DNA of 64,000 bases, from positions 9,598,042 to 9,662,041 of the forward strand of contig CM055272.1 in NCBI GenBank assembly GCA_029237695.1, written 5' to 3'. Shown here piece by piece: positions 32,146 to 41,702 of this stretch. The stretch's first letter is position 1. Each line of letters opens with the position of its first letter. The notes beneath the pieces were generated by a model that had not been told where the DNA came from, did no database searches, and saw only the letters and a program-made list of their open reading frames with translations. The stretch comes from Conchocele bisecta (taxonomy: Eukaryota; Mollusca; Bivalvia; Lucinida; Thyasiridae). Both the position numbers and the translations under genes were made by a program.

Positions 32146-32790
32146 CGTCCGCGTCCCGCCGCAGACACTTCTTGTCCGGAGCATAACTCGAACACCCTTT
32201 GGAATATTTTCATGAAACTTCACACATGCATAGACCACGACCCAAAGGTGTGTCGCGCACAAGAATGACAACTCTTGCATAGCTAATTTTTGAGTTATCT
32301 CCCTCCCTTTTTTTGTTTCTTTCGTACTGATTTCGTGTCCGGAGCATAACTCCACCACCCTTTCGAATATTTTCATGAAACTTCACACATGCATAGACCA
32401 CGACCCGAAGGTGTGTCGCGCACAAGAATGACAACTCTTGCATAGCTAATTTTTTAGTTATCTCCCTTTTTTGTTTCGCGCACTGATTGACCATAACTCG
32501 ACCACCCTTTGGAATATTTTTATGAAACTTAACACATTCAATTAGACCACGAACCGAAGGTGTGTCGTGCACAAGAATGACAACTCTTGCATAGCTAATT
32601 TTTGAGATTATCTCCCTTTTTTGTTTTCGCTCACTGATTTCCTGTCCGGAGCATAACTCGACCACCCTTTGGAATATTTTCATGAAACTTCACACATGGA
32701 TAGACCACGACCCGGAGGTGTGTCGCGCACAAGAATGACAACTCTTGCGTAGCTAATTTTTCAGTTATCTCCCTTTTTTGTTTTGCGCAC
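32061..32790 (+). mobile_element. C160 element with head and four units
   Basis: Head hairpin TATCCCCCGGAC-TCC-GTCGGGGGATA at 32061-32087, then a (CCGCGT)n tract at 32105-32155, then units at 32174, 32337, ~32490 and 32644 (period ~153-163). The unit repeats GAGCATAACTCGACCACCCT, ATGAAACTTCACACATGCAT and GACAACTCTTGCATAGCTAA. The 3' end is not present here; the sequence passes into the 32.8-33.7 kb AT-rich block. Confidence 0.75.
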
Positions 32791-33104
32791 TCTACAAACT
32801 GGACAATAATGCATGAAGACCTGTTTTCTCGTCTGCTCTGTATACCTTTTCTCATGTGCTCTGTACACCTTACCTGTAGAGAGAACAATAGAAACTGGGA
32901 GAACCATGTGCTAAGCATGGGCTAGCATGTGCAGATGTCCAGTGCTTGACCACTGCTGACCAGGTAATTTATACAGGTAAATCACTACATTGGGTACTGT
33001 GTTGAAAATATTGTGGCATTATGTGGACCTCTGCAGATATATGTAGATAAATATAGGACTATTAAAAAAAAATCTGGTCTCCAATAGCAAGCATTATTAT
33101 TTTT

Positions 33105-33139
<35 letters not shown>

Positions 33140-33682
33140 CATTATTTTTTTTTTTTTTTTTTTTTTTTTTATTTTTTTTTTTTTTTTTTCAAATTATTTT
33201 TAAATTTGACTGGAAAAAAAATCTGGGCTCCAGTAGCAAGCATTGTTATTTTTAAACTTTTTTTTTCTTATTTTTTTTTTTCATTTTTTGTTTTCATTTT
33301 TTTTTTCAAATTATTTTTCAATTTTTGTCCAGTAGCATAAGGTCGTAAGTGCTATATACAGACTATTCACCTGTGCATGTGCTAGCATGTGCAACTGACC
33401 ACTGACCACTTACAGGTAATTTATACAGGTAAATGATTATATTACATTTCCGTAAACTGTGTTGAAAATATTGTGGCATTATGTGGACCTGTGCAGATAT
33501 ATGTAGATAAATATAGGACTATTAAAAAAAATTCTGGGCTCCAGTAGCAAGCATTATTATTTTTAATTTTTAAACTTTTTTTCCATTTTTTTTTTCATTT
33601 TTTTTTTTCAAATTCTTTTTCAATTTTTGTCTAGTAGCATAAGGTTGTAAGTGCTATATACAGACTATTATCATATAATAAA
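32790..33682. repeat. AT-rich block with long T-runs, partly duplicated locally and at 35.9-36.35 kb
   Basis: CAGATATATGTAGATAAATATAGG and following sequence occur near 33030, 33500 and 36150. T-runs of up to ~25 bases (33107-33190) and further T-rich stretches follow each copy. ACAGGTAATTTATACAGGTA is shared. No coding. Long homopolymers here may also be poorly resolved in the assembly. Confidence 0.7.
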
Positions 33683-33748
33683 ACAATTATTGACTAGTGA
33701 GCCATAGAATATAATCTGATATTCTATGGTTCACTTGTCAATAATTGT
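33683..33748. repeat. 66 bp near-perfect palindrome (copy 1)
   Basis: Arms of ~30 bp (ACAATTATTGACTAGTGAGC... and its complement) with a short AATCTG centre. A second copy is at 36353-36418, where the arms match slightly better (GGCTCACTAGTCA). Confidence 0.85.
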
Positions 33749-33889
33749 ATAATATGTTCGGGCCAGTGAAAATTGCTTTCGGGCCCAGCTCGAGGTCAAG
33801 GCGGGACAAGGCGAGGCATCTGATTCCGCGGAATTCTTGTTTACTTATCTCCCTTTGTTGTTTCGTGCTCTGATTTTGTATCCAGAGCA

Positions 33890-35163
33890 TAACTCGAACA
33901 CGCATATACGCATTGCTCTCTAATGGTCCTCTACCGCCCTGTGCCAAATCCACGTTCGTTCTGCCCCCGTCAAGCCCAGGGTCAAGGTCACATACTTAGT
34001 GCTTCAAAAACATTAACGCTTGGGTAAATATTATACTTTCTGTTTTCTTTCATGGATCATGGATCATCTTCATATTTATATACGCATTGCTCTAATGGTC
34101 CCTCTACCGCCCTGTGCCAAATCCACGTTCGTCCTGCCCCACCAATCCAGGGTCAAGGTCACATACTTAGGTGCTTAAAAAACAAAAACTTTAACGCTCA
34201 GGTAAATATCTTGATAATTTTTATTTCCATTCACACGGATCCAACTCATATTTCATAATACGCGGTATTGCACTAATGGTCTTCTACCGCCCTGTGCCAA
34301 ATCCACGTTCGTCCTGCCCCGCCAAGCCCCAGGGTCCAAGGTCACCATTACTTAGTGCTTTCAATAAAAACTTTAAACGCTCAGGTAAATATTCTATATA
34401 AAATTTTTATTTCCATTCACGGATCAACTTCATTTAAACGAGTTGCCTCTTTTAATGGTCGTCTACCGCCCTGTGCCAAATCCACGTTTCGTCCTGCCCC
34501 CGCCAAGGGAAGCCCAGGGTCAAGGTTTCACAGACTTAGTGCTTCCAAATAAAAACTTTAACGCTCGGGTAAATATCTTATAATTTCTGTTTCTTTCATG
34601 GATCATCTTCATATTTCATATACGCATTGCTCTAATGTCCTCTACCGCCTGTGCCAAATCCACGTTCGTCCTGCCCCCGCCAATCCCAGGGTCAAGGTCA
34701 CATACTTGGTGCTTCAAAAACTTTAATGCTCAGGTAAATATCTTATAATTTTTCTTTCCATTCACGGATCAACTTCATATTTCATATATGCGTTGCTCTA
34801 ATGGTCCTCTACCGCCCTGTGCCAAATCCACGTTCGTCCCGCCCCCGCCAAGCCCAGGGTTAACATCATATACTTAGTGCTTCAAAAACTTTAACGCTCA
34901 GGTAAATATCTTTTAATTTCTGTTTTCTTTCACGGATCAGCTTCATATTTAATAAATTATACGCATTGCTCTAATGGTCCTCTACCACCCTGTGCCAAAT
35001 CCACATTCGTCCTGCCCCCGCCAAACCCAGGGTCAAGGTCACATACTTAGTGCTTCAAAAACTTTAACTCTCAGGTAAAAGAAAATTTTGACTTGCAATT
35101 TGGCCTCATTTATTATCAAAGCGATATGTGGGACATCCGTGTTCTATGAACACATTTTCTAGT
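33890..35163 (+). mobile_element. P167 subtype array ending in hairpin + CTAGTT
   Basis: Seven units with ACGCATTGCTCTAATGGTCC, TGTGCCAAATCCACGTTCGT, CCAGGGTCAAGGTCACATAC and TTTAACGCTCAGGTAAATAT, period ~165-185. Units between 34.0 and 34.56 kb carry many single-base insertions that look like sequencing error. The 3' end is GTGTTC-TAT-GAACAC (35139-35153) followed by ATTTTCTAGTT, a typical Helitron-like hairpin plus CTAG. Confidence 0.7.
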
Positions 35164-35533
35164 TTATTAAACTTCACACATGCATAGAAGACGACCCAAA
35201 GGTGTGTCGCACGTAAGAATGACAACTCTTGCATCGTTAATTTCTTAGTTATCTCCCTTTGTTGTTTCGTGCACTGATTTCGTGTCTGGAGCATAACTCG
35301 AACACCCTTTGGAATATTTTCATGAAACTTCACACATGCATAGACCACGACCCTAAAGGTGTGTCCCGCAAGAATGACAACTCTTGCATCACTAATTCTT
35401 TAGTTATCTCCCTTTGTTTTTCCGTCACTGATTTTGTCTCCGGAGCATAACTCGAACACCCTTTTTTCAAACTACTTGTGTATCTGGGGAGGGGGATACA
35501 CATGCGCTTGTCGACAAGCGTCCATTTCTAGTT
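35164..35533 (+). mobile_element. C160 element 3' part with palindrome + CTAGTT end
   Basis: Two C160 units, then GTATCTGGGGAGGGGGATAC, the perfect palindrome CGCTTGTCGACAAGCG (35505-35520) and TCCATTTCTAGTT. This gives the C160 family the same hairpin-then-CTAG terminus as P167. The second copy is at 37945-38314. Confidence 0.75.
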
Positions 35534-35757
35534 TCCATTCGTTAAAGTTTTTAGTCAACCTTGGTTAAGTTTTTATGCAGGCCGCGGCCACATTGACCTA
35601 CATTTAACCTTGAATTACTTACTTAATTTCCCTTGGTTAAGGTTTTTACTCAACCTTGGTTAAGGTTTTTATGCAGGCCGCGGCCACCTTGTTTGTCAAG
35701 CTATGTGTATATCGACAACCCTCGTAGTCGAGCTATGCTGTTCTCCTACAGCTCTTG
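35534..35757 (+). mobile_element. T170 element 3' end
   Basis: Contains GTTTTTAGTCAACCTTGGTT, CAGGCCGCGGCCACCTTGTT and ends GAGCTATGCTGTTCTCCTAC AGCTC plus TTGTTT. The same terminus is at 61185-61282, so CTCTTGTT is the shared 3' end of T170 and G430. Confidence 0.7.
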
Positions 35758-35784
35758 TTTGTTTTGTGCACTGATTGAGCATAA

Positions 35785-36574
35785 CTCGACCACCCTTTGG
35801 AATATTTTCATGAAACTTCACACATGCATAGACCACGACCCGGAGGTGTGTCGCGCATAAGAATAACAACTCTTGCGTAGCTAATTTTTTAGTTATCTCC
35901 CTTTTTTGTTTTGCGCACTCTACAACTGGACAATAATGCATGAAGACCCGTTTTCTCGTGTGCTCTGTACACCTTACCTGTAGAGAGAACAATAGCCTTC
36001 TCTGGTTGAACAATAGAGACTGGGAGAACCATTCACCTGTGCATGTGCAAATGTCCAGTCTGACCACTATCTGACCACAGGTAATTTATACAGGTAAATG
36101 ACTATATTACATTTCTGTAAACTGTGTTGAAAATATTGTGGCATTATATGGATCTGTGCAGATATATGTAGATAAATATAGGACTATTAAAAAAAAATTC
36201 TGGGCTCCAGTAGCAAGCTTTATTATTTTTAATTTTTAAACTTTTTTTTTCCATTTTTGTTTTTTTCATTTTTTTTTTCAAATTCTTTTTCAATTTTTGT
36301 CTAGTAGCATAAGGTCGTAAGTGCTATATACAGACTATTATCATATAATAAAACAATTATTGACTAGTGAGCCATAGAATATAATCTGATATTCTATGGC
36401 TCACTAGTCAATAATTGTATAATATGTTCGGGCCAGTGAAAATTGCTTTCGGGCCCAGGCTCGAGGTCAAGGCGGGACAAGGCGAGGCATTTGATTCCGC
36501 GGAATTCTTGTTTACTTATCTCCCTTTGTTGTTTCATGCTCCGATTTCGTATCCAGAGCATAACTCGAACACCC
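35785..36574 (+). repeat. Segmental copy of 32665-33902
   Basis: In the same order as at 32.67-33.90 kb: a C160 unit with CCCGGAGGTGTGTCGCGC, ACTGGACAATAATGCATGAA, ACCTGTAGAGAGAACAATAG, the T-rich block, the 66 bp palindrome (36353-36418) and CGCGGAATTCTTGTTTACTT. The 32.7 kb copy has an extra internal duplication of the AT-rich block. Confidence 0.8.
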
Positions 36575-37365
36575 TTTGGAATATTTTTAGTGTTACCCTT
36601 GTCCGTCTGTCCGTCTGCACACACGAATGGGTACTTGTTGTAAGCGTACGGGGATCTTATTGGGTAGGGTTAGGATAGTGTTGGGTACTCTTGTTGGGTA
36701 TTTTTATAGAGTAAAAACCCAACAAGTATTCATTCGTAGGAACGTGCGTCACGTCCTCCCGTCCGTCCGTCCGTCCGTCCGGGCACACATTAGGGTACTT
36801 ATGTGGCTAGCCCCACAGGGTTATGGACTTAGTAAAGGATAGGGTTGGTTACAATTAGCCACCTAAAAAATCCTTTTATGTGGCTAAAAATCGTTTTATG
36901 TGGCTAATATTTAACATGTGATAAGCCACATAAGTATAGTACTGTAAGAACGTCCGTCCGTCCATCCGTCCGGGCACACATTAGGGTACTTATGTGGCTA
37001 GCCCCACAGGGTTATGGACTTGTTAAAGGATAGGGTTGGTTACAATTAGCCACCTAAAAAATCGTTTTATGTGGCTAAAAATCGTTTTATGTGGCTAATA
37101 TTTAACATGTGATAAGCCACGTAAGTACCCTAATGTAAGAACGTCCGTCCGTCCGTCCGTCCGTCCGTCCGTCCACACATTAGGGTACTTATGTGGCTAG
37201 CCCCACAGGGTTATGGACTTAGTAAAGGATAGGGTTGGTTACAATTAGACACCTAAATATCCTTTTATGTGGCTAAAAATCGTTTTATGTGGCTAATATT
37301 TAACATGTGATAAGCCACATAAGTATCCATTTGTAAGAACGTCCGTCCGTCCGTCCTGTCACAAA
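36575..37365 (+). repeat. W190 array with (GTCC)n spacers
   Basis: CACACATTAGGGTACTTATG begins units at 36784, 36975 and 37174 (191 and 199 apart; the difference equals two GTCC repeats). Each unit has TTATGTGGCTAGCCCCACAG and, ~130 bp later, ATAAGCCACATAAGTA, so the whole unit folds into a long stem. The family also occurs at 395-600 and 53971-54290. Confidence 0.85.
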
Positions 37366-38314
37366 ACTTTGAACACTCGGGTAAATGTCTCATAATTTCT
37401 TCATCCTTCGACCGATCTGCTTCATATTTCATACACACATTGCTCTGATGGTTCACTACCGCCCTGTGCCAAATCCATGTTTGTCCTGCCCCCGCCAAGC
37501 ACAGGGTCAAGGTCACATACTTGGTGCTTCAAAAACTTTAACGCTCAGGTAAATATCTTTTAATTTCTGTTTTCTTTCACGGATCAGCTTCATATTTCAT
37601 AAATTATACGCATTGCTCTAATGGTCCTCTACCACCCTGTGCCAAATCCACATTCGTCCTGCCCCCGCCAAACCCAGGGTCAAGGTCACATACTTAGTGC
37701 TTCAAAAACTTTAACGCTCGGGTAAATATCTTATAATTTCTGTTTTTATTCATGGATCAGCTTCATATTTCATATACACATTGTTCTAATGGTCCTCTAC
37801 CGCCCTGTGACAAATCCACATTCGTCCTGCCCCCGCCAAGCCCAGGGTCAAGGTCACATACTTGGTGCTTCAAAAACTTTTGACTTGGAATTATTATCAA
37901 AGCGATATGTGGGACATCCGTGTTCTATGAACACATTTTCTAGTTTATTAAACTTCACACATGCATAGAAGACGACCCAAAGGTGTGTCGCACTTAAGAA
38001 TGACAACTCTTGCGTCGTTAATTTCTTAGTTATCTCCCTTTTTTGTTTCGTGCACTGATTTCGTGTCCGGAGCATAACTCGATCACCCTTTGGAATATTT
38101 TCATGAAACTTCAGACATGCATAGACCACGACCCTAAAGGTGTGACACGCAAGAATGACAACTCTTGCATCACTATTATTTTAGTTATCTCCCTTTGTTT
38201 TTCCGCGCCTGATTTTGTCTTCGGAGCATAACTCAAACACCTTTTTTTCAAACTATTTGTGTATCTGGGGAGGGGGATACACATACGCTTGTCGACAAGC
38301 ATCCATTTCTAGTT
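37366..38314 (+). mobile_element. P167 subtype + C160 copy, duplicate of 34868-35533
   Basis: 37521-38314 follows 34868-35533 in order, including the unusual CATAAATTATACGCATTGC, the hairpin GTGTTC-TAT-GAACAC (37920-37934) with CTAGTT, the fusion to a headless C160 and the CGCTTGTCGACAAGC + CTAGTT end (38286-38314). The 37.5 kb copy has one more P167 unit. Confidence 0.8.
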
Positions 38315-38493
38315 AACCATTATTGTTGATGTTGTTTTATGGTAAATTTGATGTCATCGTGGAATATCCAATATCCATTGCGATACATGTTCAACTGTGC
38401 CATAAAATATTCTGAAAACCAAAGTGCATACGTCGCAAATGTACAATGACCATACCTGTACAATTATATAAAAAGTGCTCGTCCATATCTTTT
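38315..38493. other. Short unassigned spacer
   Basis: AT-rich sequence between the CTAGTT end of one element and the hairpin head of the next. Nothing recognised. Confidence 0.4.
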
Positions 38494-39403
38494 TATGCCC
38501 CCGCCACCGAATGGTGAGGGGGGCATATAGTGTTACCGGCGTCCGTACGTACGTAACGTACGTACGTAACGTGCATAACGTACGTACGTCCCGAAACCTT
38601 AACGCTCGGGTAAATGGCTTATAATTTCTGTTTCCTTGCTCGGATCTGCTTCACATTGCACACACACATTGCTCCAATGGTCCTCTACCGCCCTGTGACA
38701 AATCCACATTCGTTCGGCCCCCGCTAAGCCCAGGGTCAAGGTCACAGACTTGGTGCGTTCGAAACCTTAACGCTGGGTAAATGGCTTATAATTTCTGTTT
38801 CTTTCTTCGTATCTGCTTCACATTGCACACACGCATTGCTCCAATGGTCCTCTACCGCCCTGTGACAAATCCACATTCGTCCCGCCCCCGCTAACCCCAG
38901 GGTCAAGGTCACAGACTTGGTGCGTTCGAAACCTTAACGCTGGGTAAATGGCTTATAATTTCTGTTTCCTTCCTCGGATCTGCTTCACATTTCACACACG
39001 CATTGCTCCAATGGTCCTCTGCCGCCCTGTGACAAATCCACATTCGTCCCGCCCCCACTAAGCCTCCGGTCAAAGTCACAGACTTGGTGCGTTTGAAACC
39101 TTAACGCTCGGGTAAATGTCTTGTAATTTGTGTTTCCTTGCTTGTATCTGCTTCACATTTCACACACGCATTGCTCCAATGTTCCTCTGTCACCTTGTGA
39201 CAAATCCACATTTGTACCGCCCGCACTAAGCCCAGGGTCAAGGTCAGAAACCTTAACGCTCGGGTAAATGGCTTATAATTTATGTTTCCTGGTTCGGATC
39301 TGCTTCACATTTCACACGCGCATTGCTCCAATGGTCCTCTACCGCCCTGTGACAAATCCACATTCGTCCCGCCCCCCGCTAAGCCCAGGGTCAAGGTCAC
39401 ATG
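38494..39403 (+). mobile_element. P167 element with intact head hairpin, 3' truncated
   Basis: Head TATGCCCCCGCCACC-GAAT-GGTGAGGGGGGCATA (38494-38528), TAGTGTTACCGGCGTCC, (GTAC)n at 38541-38590 and five 167 bp units with CAGGGTCAAGGTCACAGACT. Stops after GGTCAAGGTCAC without the CTAG end. Confidence 0.8.
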
Positions 39404-39458
39404 GTCAAAATAAACACCAAAACGAAGTCGCTATCTATTGATGGGTCTTGATGATTTT

Positions 39459-40295
39459 TATGCCCCCGCCACCGAATGGTGAGGGGGGCATATAGTGTTA
39501 CCGGCGTCCCCGTACGTACCCGAAACCTTAACGCTGGGTAAATGGCTTATAATTTCTGTTTCTTTGCTCGGATCTGCTTCACATTTCACACACGCATTGC
39601 TCCAATGGTCCACTACCGCCCTGTGACAAATCCACATTCGTCCCGCCCCCGCTAAGCCCAGGGTCAAGGTCACAGACTTGGTGCTTTCGAAACCTTAACG
39701 CTCGGGTAAATGGCTTATAATTTCTGTTTCCTTGCTCGGATCTGCTTCACATTTCACACACACATTGCTCCAATGGTCCTCTACCGCCCTGTGACAAATC
39801 CACATTCGTCCCGCCCCCGCTAAGCCCAGGGTCAAGGTCACAGACTTGGTGCATTCGAAACCTTAACGCTCGGTTAAATGGCTTATAATTTCTGTTTCCT
39901 TTGCTCGGATCTGCTTCACATTTCACACACGCATTGCTCCAATGCTCCTCTACCGTCCTGTCACAAATCCACATTCGTCCTGCCCCCGCTAAGCCCACGG
40001 TCAAGGTCAAATACTTGGTGCATTCGAAACCTTAACGCTCGGGTAAATGGCTTATAACTTCTGTTTCTTTGCTCGGATCTGCTTCACATTTCACACACGC
40101 GTTGCTCCAATGCTCCTCTACCGCCCTGTGACAAATCCACATTCGTCCCACCCCTGCTAAGCCCAGGGTCAAGGTCACAGACTTGGTGCGTTCGAAACCT
40201 TAATGCTTGGGTAAATGGCTTATAATAAAGTATGCCTCATTTTCTTTGGCTGCCAGCAGGGGGCATTCGTGTGCCGACAGGCCACATTTCTAGTT
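39459..40295 (+). mobile_element. Complete P167 element
   Basis: Same head (39459-39494), a very short CGTACGTAC tract, four to five units and the 3' end CCTCATTTTCTTTGGCTGCC ... GGCCACATTTCTAGTT (CTAG at 40290-40293). At ~840 bp this is the shortest complete P167 element here and shows the full plan with few units. Confidence 0.75.
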
Positions 40296-41702
40296 CTTAA
40301 TTTTGAATAGCGGCCATATTACATAATAATGAGTGTTCAGAAGAGTGCTGGGGTTTGAAAACATGCTAAATCGAAACCCTAGTGTCGACAACATATGGCT
40401 AGACATCAAACAAATTATCTATATGCAAATGTAGCTGAGTTATGACGATTTTACCATTTACTTCATTATAAATGGCAGCCATCTTGGATTTCAGGAGGTT
40501 GTAATTAATGTATGTGCTTGGGATTGTGTTAAATCGATTCTTTGGGGTCGACAACATAGGTATTGGCACCAAAATTAAGTCTATGTGGCTTATTAAGGAA
40601 GATAGGCATCATTTAGTGATTTTACCTAATTAATATGCTAATTTGGTCAATTGTGAAAAAAGCTAAACATATGAAACTTAGCATCCGGCAGTTTCTGAGT
40701 CCTTAGGACCTATATACACTGCAGCTCCATTATAACGCGATCGTGTATAGCGCGATCTCCATTATAACGCCGGTCTCTCGTGGATCAAAAAAAAATAGAG
40801 AAAAAATAGAGAAAAAAGAAGAAAAGCGATGTTTGTGACAGTCATCAAAGTAGAACTACTGCGCATGTCATACCGGGTTTAGAAGGTTCTTGAACCAGTT
40901 CCCACATTTAAATATAAGATAACTACCGCTTTTTGTCACCAAGTAATGTCCATGTTATGAGACATATATCCGTGTTAACACATAATTGTCGCTAATAAAT
41001 GGTTGCGTGTTCGGTCGCCATTGTGACAGGTGTGATATTTAGCGTTCTATAAATAGACTGGTGTTTGTTTGCAATCTGAAACAATACATTCAGCATTATC
41101 TGGGTATGGGATCACGTGGTCTATTGTTTACACTGCAGCCCACGGCAATCATGATGTCTCGTGTAAATCGTAAATTTCATTCATCAATATGACTGTTGCA
41201 GTGTAAACAATAGATCACGTGACCCCACATTCTGAGAGTATGCACGTATCAACAGCTAATCGTCCGCATAAATAGGCAGGACACGTGACCATTATTTATT
41301 ATCAATTAATCCTTTTAAGCGCCTGTTGATCGCGAGCAGTATACATTGTAATAAGCGTCTGTCTATCGCGAGCACTATACAACGTAATAAGCATGATTTT
41401 ATGAATAACTCATATGTTTAATACATTACGGTAATACAAGTTTGTATGTCATAGTTATTATTAATAATTACTTTAACTTCCGTTCAAATGACATGATTTT
41501 ATATAGGTCCGTTGCTATTAATGGAATTCCCGCAATAGTTGGTAACCGAAATGCGGATGATACCAGTACCCGTGCATATCCCGAAATTTTATAAGGATCG
41601 CGATTGGAAATCTTGGACCCCGACCATCGCGTTATAATGGAACTGCAGTGTATTACATTTCGAGCATAAAACCTTACAGTACTCAACATTTCCCGGTTCA
41701 CC
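40296..41702 (-). mobile_element. N170 element in inverted orientation, interrupted by a MITE
   Basis: 40296-40716 and 41653-41702 are the complement of 24787-25300: TTAGCATCCGGCAGTTTCTG, TAATATGCTAATTTGGTCAA-like, CATTTCCCGGTTCAC. The MITE at 40717-41650 splits it. Its distal end runs directly into the minisatellite at 41703. Confidence 0.75.
40717..41650. mobile_element. pogo/Tigger-like MITE with TA target duplication
   Basis: TIRs CACTGCAGCTCCATTATAAC GCG (left) and CGC GTTATAATGGAACTGCAGTG (right) flanked by TA on both sides. Removing the 934 bp and one TA gives exactly the sequence at 24870-24889 in complement, which proves the insertion. No transposase ORF; 41.09-41.24 kb contains a smaller inverted pair (GGGATCACGTG...TCACGTGACCCC). 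A truncated relative is at 6062-6140. Confidence 0.85.
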
